From Nostoc mirabile CHAB5784 (GTDB lineage: Bacteria; Cyanobacteriota; Cyanobacteriia; Cyanobacteriales; Nostocaceae), in NCBI RefSeq assembly GCF_020829645.1, contig NZ_JAIVFS010000005.1, positions 62,001-126,000 on the forward strand: a DNA stretch of 64,000 bases. Direction: 5' to 3'. Under the pieces are notes generated by a model that was not told where the DNA came from, made no database searches, and saw only the letters and a list, made by a program, of their open reading frames with translations. This document shows, one piece after another, positions 43,195 through 53,076 of the stretch. The position numbers and the translations under genes are program-made. Position 1 is the first letter of the stretch; each line of letters begins with the position of its first letter.

Positions 43195-43946
43195 AGCTTT
43201 TCAATCCTTGCCAGAATAGTGATCTAATCTAATATAGCAATCAAATTTCTGGAATGCTGGCATTTTGTCTAAACTTTTTCAGGCAAGTTAATACTTCTAG
43301 GCAATATCAATAATTTTTGTACAATATGATACTCTTTTACCAAGATAACTATTTCTCCAAAAAATCAATTGTCTGTAAATGCAATGAAAATGTAACATTT
43401 TATTGTCCTGCTAAACAGCCATTTGCAACTAGAATAAAGAATAATATCAAAGTCCACAAAAACTGATATCTTGCAGCATTCTCGATTAGCATCATCGCCC
43501 GCCCATAAATAAACTTCAGAGGCTCAGATAAAAGCTAAAATCTTTGTCAAAGTCAATTTTTTTAACGTAGACGCAAAGCGGTGAGCTAGTCCAGTGGATG
43601 GATTCCTGGGTATAAAGGAACTGGCGTTAGCGTAGCGATAGCCACAGCGCAGCCTAAAGCCTTCTCTTCTCCCAATATCCAAAAACAAGATCCCCCTAGT
43701 CGTGTTTTTCATCGAGCTAGGGGGATCACATATGTGGTAGTCTATAAGAGGTTCGGTATAGTTGCTTACGAATCGATTTTATAGCCTATATTTCGATTTG
43801 AATAGTCTTACCATTAGAATTTATAGTATTTTTACAGCTTCTTAATCAATGCTTCATCCTTGTTGTTCCTTAGAGAGGCGGTATATGTAAGTATGACAGT
43901 ACGCAGTATGCGTCACTTGTCATTTTTGTGGATATCTGTAAAAAAT
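43195..43946. other. Intergenic region with SDRs and a strong hairpin
   Basis: Mostly AT-rich to 43540, then SDR units at 43560-43665 (TAGCGTAGCGATAGCCACAG type) and an 11-bp perfect stem GATCCCCCTAG/CTAGGGGGATC at 43689-43727. A 62-codon minus-strand frame over these repeats is not credible. The promoter of the pentapeptide gene should be in 43740-43940. Confidence 0.5.
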
Positions 43947-44510
43947 ATGAAACTCAAGATTGTCGCTACCGTTGCTCTGTTAGCTTGTTTTGGGTTTGCA
44001 GAGCAAGCCGTGGCATCAAATCAGCTAGATTTGGATCAGTTGAAGGCAACAAGTACCTGTCCCAGGTGTAATTTGAGTGGTGCTGACCTAACTAAATTTA
44101 ATCTAACTGGAGCAAATTTGCGAGGGGCTGACTTGAGTGGTGCTACATTATCTCAAGCTAATCTCACGAATGCCGATCTCACTGGTGCAAATTTAGAAGG
44201 TGCGATTCTAAATTGGGTCAATCTCAGTGGTGCTTCCTTAACAGGAGCCAATTTGAAATCAGCATCTCTGGAAAATGCCGATCTGTCTAATGCCGGTTTC
44301 ATCAGCGCCAATTTGGAAGCAGCAAACTTAAAAGACGCCAAATTGCTGTTTACCAATTTTCGGGGGGCTAACTTCCGACTAACAACTCTAGCTAATGGTG
44401 TCGTCACCTCCGACAAGCCCTATGGCTGGTCGTTAGAGCGTCAAAATCCTAGAGAATGTAATGAGTTTAAACCCGAAAATACTCTAGGCACAACCTGCTA
44501 CTCAAAATAA
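43947..44510 (+). CDS. Exported pentapeptide-repeat protein
   Basis: 187 residues from ATG 43947, which gives a clean signal peptide (MKLKIVATVALLACFGFAEQAVAS). A TTG start 29 codons upstream would bury it. The mature protein has CPRCNLSGADL, then about 20 A(D/N)LxX pentapeptides from residue 45 to 150, forming a right-handed beta-helix. The C-terminal part has ECNEFKPENTLGTTCYSK with two Cys. It should lie in the periplasm or thylakoid lumen. Function unknown, as for most of the many cyanobacterial pentapeptide proteins. Confidence 0.82.
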   Translation: MKLKIVATVALLACFGFAEQAVASNQLDLDQLKATSTCPRCNLSGADLTKFNLTGANLRGADLSGATLSQANLTNADLTGANLEGAILNWVNLSGASLTGANLKSASLENADLSNAGFISANLEAANLKDAKLLFTNFRGANFRLTTLANGVVTSDKPYGWSLERQNPRECNEFKPENTLGTTCYSK

Positions 44511-44684
44511 ATTGGGGAGTAGGGAATGGGGAGTAGGGAATGGGGCATTGATTATTTCTCCCTCATCTCCCTTATCCTCCCCTGCCCCTTTGCTTCTTGC
44601 TTGACTTATCCTTGTATAGCAAAAGCATTTTGTTTGTTAACAGTTCTTTATCATGGGAAAAAAGCCTATAGATTAATTAAATCC

Positions 44685-45869
44685 ATGCTTACCCATATTA
44701 AAGACTTAGCAACAAAACTAGCGCCCCGCTTAATTGAAATTCGCCGCCACATTCACTCTCACCCAGAACTGAGCGGTCAGGAGTACCAAACAGCAGCATT
44801 TGTCGCTGGTGTTTTGTCTTCCAGTGGTTTGCACGTACAAGAAGGAGTTGGCAAAACGGGCGTAATTGGAGAACTCCAAGGCACTAGCCAAAATGGCCGT
44901 TTATTGGCAATTCGCACCGATATGGATGCCTTGCCAATTCAGGAGAACACTAATTTAGAATATGCCTCTCGCGCAGAGGGTGTTATGCACGCTTGTGGTC
45001 ACGATGTCCATACCACAGTGGGGTTAGGAACGGCAATGGTGCTGTCCCAATTGGCACAGGAGTTGGGTGGAAAAGTGCGGTTTTTATTTCAGCCAGCCGA
45101 GGAAATTGCCCAAGGGGCAAGCTGGATGGTGAAAGATGGGGCGCTGGAAAATGTCTCGGCTGTATTAGGGGTTCATGTTTTTCCTTCTATACCCGCAGGA
45201 TCTATTGGTGTGCGTTACGGGGCATTGACAGCCGCAGCTGATGATTTAGAAATTCTGATTATGGGAGAATCTGGGCACGGGGCGCGTCCCCATGAGGCGA
45301 TTGATGCAATTTGGATTGCTTGCCAAGTCATTACTGCACTGCAACAAGCCATCAGCCGGACACAAAATCCCTTGCGTCCTGTCGTATTGAGCATAGGGAA
45401 GATTAATGGTGGTAGAGCGCCGAATATAATTGCTGATAAAGTGCAGTTATTGGGAACGGTGCGATCGCTCCATCCCGAAACCCGTGCCCATCTCCCAAAC
45501 TGGATTGAAAACATTGTAGCTAATGTTTGCCATACCTATGGGGCAAAATATCAAGTCAATTATCGCCAGGGTGTACCCGGTGTCCAAAATGATTATACCC
45601 TAACGCAATTGTTACAATCAGCCGCAGAAGAAGCTTGGAGTAGCGATCGCGTTCAAGTCTTACCCGAACCTTCTCTTGGTGCTGAAGATTTTTCTATGTA
45701 TTTGCAACACGTCCCTGGTTCCATGTTTCGCTTGGGTGTCGGCTATAAAGAAAGAATGATTAACCACCCCTTACACCATCCCCAGTTTGAAGTTGATGAA
45801 TCTGCCATTATCACCGGCGTTGTAACTATGGCATACACAGCTTATAAATACTGTCAGCAAAATTTTTAA
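44685..45869 (+). CDS. M20-family amidohydrolase (peptidase M20D type)
   Basis: 394 residues from ATG 44685; upstream codons run through GGGGAGT repeats and are rejected. It starts RLIEIRRHIHSHPELSGQEYQT, typical of N-acyl-amino-acid or hippurate/IAA-conjugate hydrolases. Metal-site motifs: IRTDMDALPIQE near 83, HACGHDVHTTVGLG near 105, FLFQPAEEIAQGASWM near 138 (catalytic Glu-Glu), GVHVFPSIPAG near 166, and the C-terminal His in NHPLHHPQFEVDE near 365. The acyl-amino-acid substrate is unknown. Followed by a strong terminator. Confidence 0.9.
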   Translation: MLTHIKDLATKLAPRLIEIRRHIHSHPELSGQEYQTAAFVAGVLSSSGLHVQEGVGKTGVIGELQGTSQNGRLLAIRTDMDALPIQENTNLEYASRAEGVMHACGHDVHTTVGLGTAMVLSQLAQELGGKVRFLFQPAEEIAQGASWMVKDGALENVSAVLGVHVFPSIPAGSIGVRYGALTAAADDLEILIMGESGHGARPHEAIDAIWIACQVITALQQAISRTQNPLRPVVLSIGKINGGRAPNIIADKVQLLGTVRSLHPETRAHLPNWIENIVANVCHTYGAKYQVNYRQGVPGVQNDYTLTQLLQSAAEEAWSSDRVQVLPEPSLGAEDFSMYLQHVPGSMFRLGVGYKERMINHPLHHPQFEVDESAIITGVVTMAYTAYKYCQQNF

Positions 45870-45871
45870 AC

Positions 45872-45909
45872 AAAAACTCCCAGCACATCAGCGCTGGGAG
45901 TTTTTGTTT
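45872..45909 (+). terminator. Bidirectional terminator between convergent genes
   Basis: AAAAACTCCCAGC and GCTGGGAGTTTTT form a 13-bp stem with A- and T-rich flanks on both sides, so it can serve both the amidohydrolase and the hemerythrin gene. Confidence 0.88.
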
Positions 45910-45951
45910 AACTAACCTTTTTTAGTGGATATAGAAATGCTCGAAAGCATC

Positions 45952-47004
45952 CTACACATTCGATTCAGTAACAACGCCCAATTTCTCTTGAATTCGGGTC
46001 TTAGCGGCTTTGAATTCGGTAGCCCATTGCTCAGTTTGCTCAGTAGTCAAGTTATTGCGAATGGCAGCGAATAGTGTGCTTTCTTCTTGACGAATATGAT
46101 CGCCAAGTTCATTCAATAGCTGTTTAACTTTCTCTTTGAATTGGGGTGAAGATGGGCTAATGGCCTTGATTTCCTCTAATGCCTGCTTTGCATGAGCTTG
46201 TTCGTCATACAGTTCTTGGGTATTATCTTGACCATAGAAAGCACGCACTCTTGGATAGACTACTTCCTCTTCAGCTTCAGAATGGGCAGTTAAATCCTTA
46301 TAAATTTGACCGAAGTACTCTTGGATCTTCTGCGGATCGTTGCTTTGCAGCAGTTCGGTGAACAAGGTATTTACCTTGTTGTGATCGAGGCGGATAACAT
46401 CTTGGATATTTAGATCCTTTTTGTCACTGGTTTGGGTGACAGCGCTACCTACTACACCACTTACCGCAGCCAAAGCGTCTTGAACACGTGCCCAAATTCC
46501 TTGATCTGCATCTTGTCCAGTTAGTTCACGGACACCCAGAATTTCCAGAATGCCTTTGAGTTGTTCTTGGTGAGCGCGGTTCTCAAAGTTAATGGTATTC
46601 AAAGGTGCGATCGCTAACAAAACATCAGCACCAACTTTTTGAGCAGCCTTGTGAATTATCAACCCACTCGTTACTAGTTGATGTTTCAGCAATTCATGCT
46701 GAGATACTTTTTCATATAGGCTCAATTCAGAACCTTTGAACAATTCGCCAGCTTTTTCGATGAATTCTGTAACATTTTTTTTGGGTTCAGCCTGAATCCC
46801 ATACTGACCAATTACAGTTTCAAGAATACCAAGGTTTTTTTGATCATCATTTATGAAATTTCGGATGCGATCAGCAATTTCTGCATCTAGTCCTTGCGTC
46901 AAAAGTGATTGCTCATTTTCGATGACCAACTGTTGGAGGGCTTTAAGACTTGCAAGTTTTACAGCAATAGCATTGCGTTTCGTATCATCTAAAGTAGCTA
47001 CCAT
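45952..47004 (-). CDS. Hemerythrin HHE-domain protein
   Basis: 350 residues from ATG 47004, with GAGGAGA 8 bases upstream; codons before it are rejected. The N-terminal half is a helical domain that resembles DUF892/ferritin-like packing (LQQLVIENEQSLLTQGLD, LKHQLVTSGLIIHKAAQ). The C-terminal half (about 215-335) is a hemerythrin HHE cation-binding domain with DVIRLDHNKVNTLFTEL, LTAHSEAEEEVVYPRVRAF, DEQAHAKQALEEI and LGDHIRQEESTLFAAI. The His/Glu ligands suit a di-iron site for O2, NO or iron sensing or storage. Single gene. Confidence 0.88.
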   Translation of the reverse strand: MVATLDDTKRNAIAVKLASLKALQQLVIENEQSLLTQGLDAEIADRIRNFINDDQKNLGILETVIGQYGIQAEPKKNVTEFIEKAGELFKGSELSLYEKVSQHELLKHQLVTSGLIIHKAAQKVGADVLLAIAPLNTINFENRAHQEQLKGILEILGVRELTGQDADQGIWARVQDALAAVSGVVGSAVTQTSDKKDLNIQDVIRLDHNKVNTLFTELLQSNDPQKIQEYFGQIYKDLTAHSEAEEEVVYPRVRAFYGQDNTQELYDEQAHAKQALEEIKAISPSSPQFKEKVKQLLNELGDHIRQEESTLFAAIRNNLTTEQTEQWATEFKAAKTRIQEKLGVVTESNV

Positions 47005-47340
47005 CCGTGTTCTCCTCGGCAAAGTGTTCATCATTATTACTTGATATAACCTTGACATAGGGGTTGGCGATATTTCATCTTTCTTTTGAGCGATCGCCTT
47101 CACAACTCAAGATAGATAAACATAAATTTTCGTTACAATTTCTGCTCTTCTACTTTTAGATAGATAATATTTAAATCTGTATTCCATCCCCCGATAGATA
47201 AAGTTTAAATGCTAGTTTTATATTATATTTTTCTGTCTGATTCCTTTTTCAAGGCTCGAAACTATAAACTAGTATTTGTTGAATTAAAATTTTGAAGCCA
47301 AAATCTTAATTCAACATATAATAATTGGCACAGTCACGCC
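47005..47340. other. Intergenic, AT-rich; nothing recognised
   Basis: Holds the promoter region of the hemerythrin gene (minus strand). No hairpin terminator, repeat array or small gene could be supported. Confidence 0.45.
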
Positions 47341-48012
47341 TTAGCTAGGAATAACGTAACCAGCAATACCTTCAAACACATACCCATTTCTACCACCACC
47401 CAACTCACCAAAATTAGTAGTGTAGAAGTGGTCTGTACCTGCTGAACTATAATATCTATATAGAGGAATAGTACCTGTAACAGGTATAGAATAGATATAA
47501 CCTGCAACACCTTCATAGACATAGCCTAAGCCACCAGCAGCAACCAATTCACTAAGACTCGTGGTATAAAAATGATCAGTAGCTGATCCACTATAAGCTC
47601 GATATAGAGGAATAGTTCCAGGGTATTGTTGTGTAGAAATATAGGCGGCAATTCCTTCGGAGATATATCCGCCATTACCATTTCCTAGTTCAGCAAAATT
47701 AACTGTATAGAAATGGTCAACAATTGATGGATTATAGTAACGGTAAAACGCATATGCCGTAACTTCTGCACCATTAATTGTTCGAGTAATAGGACTTGAG
47801 AGAACTGGATTTTGAGCAACTAGTATATTTTCTGGGCTACTTTTGGCTTTGCTAATACTTAACTGATTGCTGTTCTGGAGTTTAGAAGAATTTGATGTCG
47901 CTAAAGCTAGATGGTTAGTGGTTAAGTAGTTAACTGTACTAATACTTGCAATGCCAACAGCCAACCCACCAAAAGTTTTTAAGACTCTACGCCAAGACCA
48001 ATTACCAAACAT
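47341..48012 (-). CDS. Exported protein with DUF5648-type repeats
   Basis: 223 residues from ATG 48012, with GAGGA upstream. A signal or anchor segment (VLKTFGGLAVGIASISTVNYLTT) is followed by a polar linker and three repeats of about 45 residues, each with YRYYN/YSGSATDHFYT, F/SELG, and GYVYEGVAGYI. The pattern Y-R-x-Y...DHFYT...G..Y.YEG..GYI is that of PF18885 (DUF5648), often found in secreted bacterial proteins. No catalytic residues apparent. It is likely a surface or periplasmic ligand-binding protein. Confidence 0.8.
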   Translation of the reverse strand: MFGNWSWRRVLKTFGGLAVGIASISTVNYLTTNHLALATSNSSKLQNSNQLSISKAKSSPENILVAQNPVLSSPITRTINGAEVTAYAFYRYYNPSIVDHFYTVNFAELGNGNGGYISEGIAAYISTQQYPGTIPLYRAYSGSATDHFYTTSLSELVAAGGLGYVYEGVAGYIYSIPVTGTIPLYRYYSSAGTDHFYTTNFGELGGGRNGYVFEGIAGYVIPS

Positions 48013-48629
48013 ATAAGCATCCTCTTCGTTTGATATTAGACGTAAGTATCTTATCATACTAGCCCTCTCAAACAAAGAGGAAAGAGCAAAAGGCTGTAAT
48101 GCTTATAAAATCAAGGTTTTTGGGGGAATACCGAAATCCACTGCCACACAAATATCTATGTAAGTTTTTATCCGGTTAAGAAATAAATCAAGCTTAAAAT
48201 ATAGTTAAAAATCGGGATGGAAAATGCAATTTTTAAGACCTGTATTTACCACCTTGAAATTGCTGTCCTAATGCTTAAGCGATTATTCAAAGTTCCAAAA
48301 TACTGGTGTCAATTATCGGTTAAATTAGAGCAATTTACGCAAGAAAAGATATCTTAGAAGTTTTAACCATACATTTACCCACTCTTCAACTACCTGAGTT
48401 AACTTTTCTAAGTAGCTCGGGTAAATAATTCAACATTAAGCACATGATTCAGCCTGCCTAACTTTCTGTCTTATGCCGGGTTTACAAACCTCACCGCAAT
48501 TGTGACGATTACGCTAGAATTGTTAAAGGTTCTTTACAGAATTTGCCGATCATTTCCAATTCTGTTAAAACAGCCTAGCATTCAAATGTAAATCTTATAA
48601 ACCCCCTCTAAAGTTCACCAAAAGCTTCT
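48013..48629. other. Long intergenic region upstream of typA; nothing recognised
   Basis: 617 bp of unique AT-rich sequence between divergent genes. It must hold both promoters. I saw no tRNA cloverleaf, riboswitch-like conserved core, MITE ends or tandem repeats. Confidence 0.45.
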
Positions 48630-50420
48630 ATGACGCTCCCAATTCGCAACGTCGCCATTATCGCCCACGTTGACCACGGCAAAACCACCCTGGTTGATGC
48701 ACTCCTCAAACAATCCGGCATTTTCCGCGAAGGCGAAGACGTTCCGGATTGCGTTATGGACTCCAACGCCCTAGAACGGGAACGGGGTATTACTATCCTG
48801 TCCAAAAATACAGCAGTTCGCTACAAAGAAACACTAATCAATATTGTTGATACTCCTGGACACGCTGACTTTGGTGGCGAAGTTGAACGCGTACTCGGCA
48901 TGGTTGACGGATGTCTTCTGATTGTCGATGCCAATGAAGGCCCCATGCCCCAAACACGCTTTGTACTCAAAAAAGCTTTAGAAAAAGGGCTGCGCCCCAT
49001 CGTTGTAATCAACAAAATTGATCGTGGTCAAACTGACCCCCACGTTGCTGTCGATAAAGTTTTGGATCTGTTCTTGGAATTAGGAGCAGATGAAGACCAG
49101 TGTGATTTTACCTATCTGTTTGCCTCCGGTATGGGAGGTTTCGCTAAGGAAAGCTTGGAAGCAGAATCGGTAGATATGCAACCCCTGTTTAACGCGATTC
49201 TGCAACACGTTCCACCACCAGTAGGCGACAGCAATAAGCCTCTGCAATTGCAAGTTACAACCCTAGATTATTCTGAATATCTGGGACGGATTGTGATTGG
49301 CAGAATTCACAACGGTACTATCCGCTCAGGACAACAAGCTGCTTTAGTAACAGAAAATGGCACTATTGTCAAGGGGAAAATTACCAAGTTGATGGGCTTT
49401 GATGGACTGAAGCGCGTAGAGATGGAAGAAGCAACCGCAGGTTATATTGTTGCGGTGGCTGGTTTCGCTGATGCTTATATTGGCGAAACGATTACTGACC
49501 CCAATGAACCGCAAGCTTTACCACTAATTAAAGTGGATGAACCAACGTTGCAAATGGCCTTCTGGGTGAATGATTCGCCCTTTGCTGGTCAAGAAGGCAA
49601 ATTGGTGACATCAAGACAAATACGCGATCGCCTATTCCGCGAACTCGAAACCAACGTTGCTTTGCGTGTCGAAGAAACCGATTCTCCTGATAAATTCCTC
49701 GTTTCCGGTCGTGGAGAACTCCACTTGGGTATCTTAATTGAAACCATGCGTCGGGAAGGCTTCGAGTTTCAGGTATCTCAGCCACAGGTAATTTACCGCG
49801 AAATCAACGGTCAACCTTGCGAACCTTACGAACTCTTGGTGTTAGACATTCCTGCTGATGGAGTGGGTAGCTGTATTGAACGCCTGGGACAACGCAAAGG
49901 CGAAATGCAAGATATGCAACCAGGTAGTGGCGATCGCACCCAGCTAGAGTTTGTCATTCCCGCCCGTGGATTGATTGGTTTCCGGGGTGAATTCATGCGG
50001 ATGACTCGTGGCGAAGGCATCATGAACCACAGCTTCTTAGACTACCGTCAAATCAGTGGTGATATTGAAGCCCGTAACAAAGGCGTTTTAATCTCCTTTG
50101 AAGAAGGTGTTTCTACCTTCTACGCTATGAGGAATGCCGAAGATAGAGGAGCATTCTTTATTGTTCCAGGTACAAAGGTTTACAGAGGTATGATTGTGGG
50201 AGAACACAATCGTTCCCAAGATTTGGAACTAAATATCTGTAAGACCAAGCAGTTGACCAACCACCGGGCGGCTGGTGGCGATGAATTGGTGCAACTGCAA
50301 GCACCGATAGACATGAGCTTAGAGCGTGCTTTGGAATATATCGGCCCCGATGAATTGGTGGAAGTTACACCCCAATCGATTCGTCTGCGGAAGATGTCGA
50401 AGAAGTTGGCGAAACGGTAA
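48630..50420 (+). CDS. typA: Ribosome-associated GTPase TypA/BipA
   Basis: 596-residue translational GTPase of the EF-G class. G1 AHVDHGKTT is at 12-20, G2 ERERGITI near 50, G3 [11 protein letters not shown] near 72, G4 NKIDR near 128 and G5 FASGM near 166. Then come the EF-G-like domains II and III and the BipA-specific C-terminus ([27 protein letters not shown] near 450). It assists 50S assembly and stress responses, in cyanobacteria and plastids including cold and chloroplast biogenesis. Length normal. Closed by a terminator. Confidence 0.96.
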   Translation: MTLPIRNVAIIAHVDHGKTTLVDALLKQSGIFREGEDVPDCVMDSNALERERGITILSKNTAVRYKETLINIVDTPGHADFGGEVERVLGMVDGCLLIVDANEGPMPQTRFVLKKALEKGLRPIVVINKIDRGQTDPHVAVDKVLDLFLELGADEDQCDFTYLFASGMGGFAKESLEAESVDMQPLFNAILQHVPPPVGDSNKPLQLQVTTLDYSEYLGRIVIGRIHNGTIRSGQQAALVTENGTIVKGKITKLMGFDGLKRVEMEEATAGYIVAVAGFADAYIGETITDPNEPQALPLIKVDEPTLQMAFWVNDSPFAGQEGKLVTSRQIRDRLFRELETNVALRVEETDSPDKFLVSGRGELHLGILIETMRREGFEFQVSQPQVIYREINGQPCEPYELLVLDIPADGVGSCIERLGQRKGEMQDMQPGSGDRTQLEFVIPARGLIGFRGEFMRMTRGEGIMNHSFLDYRQISGDIEARNKGVLISFEEGVSTFYAMRNAEDRGAFFIVPGTKVYRGMIVGEHNRSQDLELNICKTKQLTNHRAAGGDELVQLQAPIDMSLERALEYIGPDELVEVTPQSIRLRKMSKKLAKR

Positions 50421-50446
50421 GTAAAGCTATAATCTAATTGATTTAG

Positions 50447-50472
50447 AAAGCCCACTGATGTGGGCTTTTTTG
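50447..50472 (+). terminator. Rho-independent terminator after typA
   Basis: AAAGCCCA and TGGGCTTT pair over a 6-base loop and lead into TTTTTGTTT. Confidence 0.88.
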
Positions 50473-50552
50473 TTTGCTAGGTCTGTAATAATCATTTTTA
50501 AAATGGGTATAACAATAAATACAAGTCTAATAATATTTGATGTATATTAAAC

Positions 50553-51326
50553 ATGAGCCAGAGTAAGCAACACTTAAATCATCCTATATTAGGAAAGTTG
50601 GTCAAAGAATTTAGACCAAAATTTTCTAGAAAACTTAGTACGACTATTAATATTACCTTATGTTTTATTTGGTTTGGTTTTGTATTCGGTGTCTTTCCAT
50701 TATTTATAGTTGGGTTGCCGCAAGGAAGTTTCAGCCTCATTATAGCGTTAGGATGTCTCATAGTGTCTGGTGTTTTGGCATACAGAGTTATAAATATATT
50801 AAAATACCGTTTATTCATATATTACAGTGGATTAGTGTATCAGTCCAGCAATAAAATAATAGTTATAAATTTTAGTGATATTGTTGCACTATGGCAGTAT
50901 GCTGCTAAGTATTATTTATACTACGTAATTCCTAATGGTCGAACAACTTATGAATATATTATTGAAACTAAAGATAAAAAAATAACAATTATTGATGAAA
51001 TAATTGCTAACGATGAATTAGGTAAATATTTAAATTATGAGCTTTTTAAACACCTGATGCCTAGCCTAAAGTTTAATTATGCTCTAGGAAAAGAGGTTGT
51101 TTTTGGAGAAATAACAATTAGCAAAAAGGGAATTAAAGTTAAAAATGCTACTCTACCTTGGTTAGACATTAAAAGTATAGATATTTCAGCAGGAAAACTT
51201 TACATCAGGAAAAAAAATAGTGGTTGGCTGGACAAGAATTGGTATGTTACGGAAGTATTGACAATCTACAATTTATATATTTTTATAGAAATGACTAATA
51301 CAATCCTTAACAGTGCAATACCTTAA
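50553..51326 (+). CDS. Membrane protein, probably DUF6585 family
   Basis: 257 residues. Two transmembrane helices at about 33-55 and 60-82 (ITLCFIWFGFVFGVFPLFIVG, SLIIALGCLIVSGVLAY) are followed by a cytoplasmic domain with YSGLVYQSSNK, YEYIIETKDKKITI, ALGKEVVFGEITISKKGIKVKN and LPWLDIKSIDISAGKLYIRKK. That order recalls DUF6585, but the match is from memory. AT-rich. No linked partner: typA ends upstream with a terminator, and a toxin-antitoxin pair starts 100 bp downstream. Confidence 0.65.
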   Translation: MSQSKQHLNHPILGKLVKEFRPKFSRKLSTTINITLCFIWFGFVFGVFPLFIVGLPQGSFSLIIALGCLIVSGVLAYRVINILKYRLFIYYSGLVYQSSNKIIVINFSDIVALWQYAAKYYLYYVIPNGRTTYEYIIETKDKKITIIDEIIANDELGKYLNYELFKHLMPSLKFNYALGKEVVFGEITISKKGIKVKNATLPWLDIKSIDISAGKLYIRKKNSGWLDKNWYVTEVLTIYNLYIFIEMTNTILNSAIP

Positions 51327-51425
51327 TCTTTATTATCAAATTGATTTAGTTTATCTCTTAACCAAGGTATAATTTTTTGTACTTAAGACTTGGTATGATT
51401 AGCTGAATGTTATCTGAACAAACAA

Positions 51426-51722
51426 GTGCCTCGCAGTGATATTGACCGCATAAGAGAAAAGATTAGACTCCGCCAATATGATATGTCAGCCCATGCAATG
51501 GAAGAAATGGCTGAGGATATGCTAACGATTTTAGATGTGGAAGAGGCGGTTCTGAGAGGTCAAGTCATCCGAGTTGAAAAAGATGACCCAAGAGGAACAA
51601 AATATATAGTAGTAGGAACTGCATTAGATCAACAAACGCCTGTTGGGATTGTTGGGCGTTTTGCAAGCAACGGACGTTATTTGATTATCACTGTTTATGA
51701 AGTCACTGAAGCTCAAGGCTAG
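51426..51722 (+). CDS. DUF4258 protein, probable toxin of a toxin-antitoxin pair
   Basis: 98 residues from GTG 51426. The DUF4258 pattern is clear: IREKIRLRQYDMSAHAMEEMAEDMLTILDVEEAVLRGQVI followed by DPRGTKYIVVGTALDQQTPVGIVGRFASNGRYLIITVYEV. It resembles RelE/BrnT-like small folds. The next gene, a YgiT-type zinc-finger protein, begins 4 bp after its stop, the usual toxin-then-antitoxin order for MqsR/MqsA-like systems. Confidence 0.85.
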   Translation: MPRSDIDRIREKIRLRQYDMSAHAMEEMAEDMLTILDVEEAVLRGQVIRVEKDDPRGTKYIVVGTALDQQTPVGIVGRFASNGRYLIITVYEVTEAQG

Positions 51723-51726
51723 CATT

Positions 51727-51969
51727 ATGTATGGATATAGATGTGAGTATTGCGAAGGAACTGTTCAACCTCGAATTGTAAAGCGCGAGGCATTTAAACA
51801 TAGAGATGGATTTGTCATCCTCGAAGATGTGACGATAGGTGTTTGTGATACCTGTGGCAATCGGTACTATTCTGCCGATATTCTTCATGCGGTTCATGCT
51901 GTTGCAACTGGAGCGAAACCCCCTGAAAGAACCGAACAAATTCCGGTCACTCATCTAGAATCAGCATAA
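51727..51969 (+). CDS. YgiT-type zinc-finger protein, probable antitoxin
   Basis: 80 residues from ATG 51727. CEYCEGTV at 7-14 and CDTCGNRYYSADI near 41-53 form a four-Cys zinc site as in the N-terminus of MqsA. The C-terminal DNA-binding HTH of full MqsA is absent, as in many cyanobacterial YgiT proteins. Tightly coupled to the DUF4258 gene. Confidence 0.85.
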   Translation: MYGYRCEYCEGTVQPRIVKREAFKHRDGFVILEDVTIGVCDTCGNRYYSADILHAVHAVATGAKPPERTEQIPVTHLESA

Positions 51970-52081
51970 TCAACGCCGCGTAACGTTAGATCCTCAAGTC
52001 ATTAGTAAAGACAGATCGCTAACCAGCAGGCATTCTTACATTTTTGAGTAAAAATGAAGAGGACGGAAAAAGGCAATTATC

Positions 52082-52384
52082 ATGACTATTCGTGAAACTA
52101 CGATGCCTTCTCTACGAGAGGCTTCGCCAACGGCGAGCTTCGCTAACGCAAAATTGCAGCAACTTTCCGAACCACTTCTGCAAGAAGTGACCGATTTCAT
52201 TGATTTTGTTATCCAGAAACATCAAGTTAAAATTGCTGACAGTTAGCCTGATGAAACGCTTGTGGGAAAATGGTCACAATGGTTTGAGGCTGTGGATTGC
52301 CTAGACGTATCTCCACCTGAACCAGTCAGCAACTATCAGCAACTCCTACTCAACAAGTATCGGCAACAATGGCTAGAGCTATGA
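52082..52384 (+). pseudogene. DUF2281-like antitoxin, broken by a stop and an in-frame repeat insert
   Basis: Starts MTIRETT, then a foreign stretch (MPSLREASPTASFANA) from a CTCTACGAGAGGCTTCGCC-type palindrome, then KLQQLSEPLLQEVTDFIDFVIQKHQVKIADS, TAG at 52244-52246, and after it in the same frame PDETLVGKWSQWFEAVD...YQQLLLNKYRQQWLEL. The core resembles DUF2281/VapB-type antitoxins. The nonsense codon probably came from CAG (Gln). No toxin gene follows. Confidence 0.75.
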
Positions 52385-52414
52385 TCCTGTGCGATGCAGT
52401 TAAAAGTTAGCAGG

Positions 52415-52786
52415 TTAAAAATTTTCAATATATTTTTTTAGAAACACTAATTGATTTGCCATATCCTCGGCTTCCATACTTTCTACCAACTTCAACAATC
52501 CTCGCAACTGTCCTCCAATTGAATAGCTCTGCTTGGCAGCAAGTACAATACCTGAATGCTTTTGTTGCTGTTCGAGATAAGCTTTATGCAATCGACAAAA
52601 ATCACCAACATTGAAACTATAAATAACGCGCCTCTGTTCCATTGCCCAGATTAATTGGTTATCATCAGATGCTCCTAATCTATCTGCTTCAGCCGTTGTC
52701 ATTACATCAATCTCTGCATTGCGTAAGCCATTAGCTAAAGATTTCTTGCCAGCATCTTCATCTAAATAGAAACGAATTTGACTCAT
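52415..52786 (-). CDS. DUF5615 PIN-like protein, probable toxin
   Basis: 123 residues. The front MSQIRFYLDEDAGKKSLANGLRNAEIDVMTTAEADRLGASDDNQLIWAMEQRRVIYSFNVGDFCRL is typical of DUF5615, a PIN-like fold with acidic residues (Asp9-Glu-Asp, Asp41-42, Asp62). It is probably a ribonuclease toxin. The start overlaps the stop of the DUF433 gene by 4 bp. Confidence 0.88.
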   Translation of the reverse strand: MSQIRFYLDEDAGKKSLANGLRNAEIDVMTTAEADRLGASDDNQLIWAMEQRRVIYSFNVGDFCRLHKAYLEQQQKHSGIVLAAKQSYSIGGQLRGLLKLVESMEAEDMANQLVFLKKYIENF

Positions 52787-53076
52787 GCAAAATTACCTGA
52801 CATCCACTTCGTTTCCAGCGTGTTACATTCTGCTTGATATAAAGCAATTTCTCTATCCATTGCTTCCTGATTAGCATAGTAATAGGCAAGCGCTGCATAA
52901 ACTTGTGCTAGGGATAAGTGTGGATACTCTGTCACAATATCTTGAGGAGATAAGCCTGCTTGAGAATCCATTACAATGTTTTGAACCGTCATGCGCGTAC
53001 CAACAATGCAAGGGCGTCCTCCAGAAATTTGAGGTGTCCTCACAATTAGGGTTCCAATATCAACTATTGCCACCAT
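52783..53076 (-). CDS. DUF433 protein, probable antitoxin
   Basis: 97 residues. GRPCIVGTRMTVQNIVMDSQAGLSPQDIVTEYPHLSLAQVYAALAYYYANQEAMD is the DUF433 core, a winged-helix-like DNA-binding fold. It is cotranscribed with the downstream DUF5615 gene (4-bp overlap), a common toxin-antitoxin arrangement in cyanobacteria. Confidence 0.88.
   Translation of the reverse strand: MVAIVDIGTLIVRTPQISGGRPCIVGTRMTVQNIVMDSQAGLSPQDIVTEYPHLSLAQVYAALAYYYANQEAMDREIALYQAECNTLETKWMSGNFA

Noticed and set aside
43524..43712. 62-codon minus-strand ORF
   Set aside because: Lies over dispersed palindromes and a hairpin; composition is repeat-derived.
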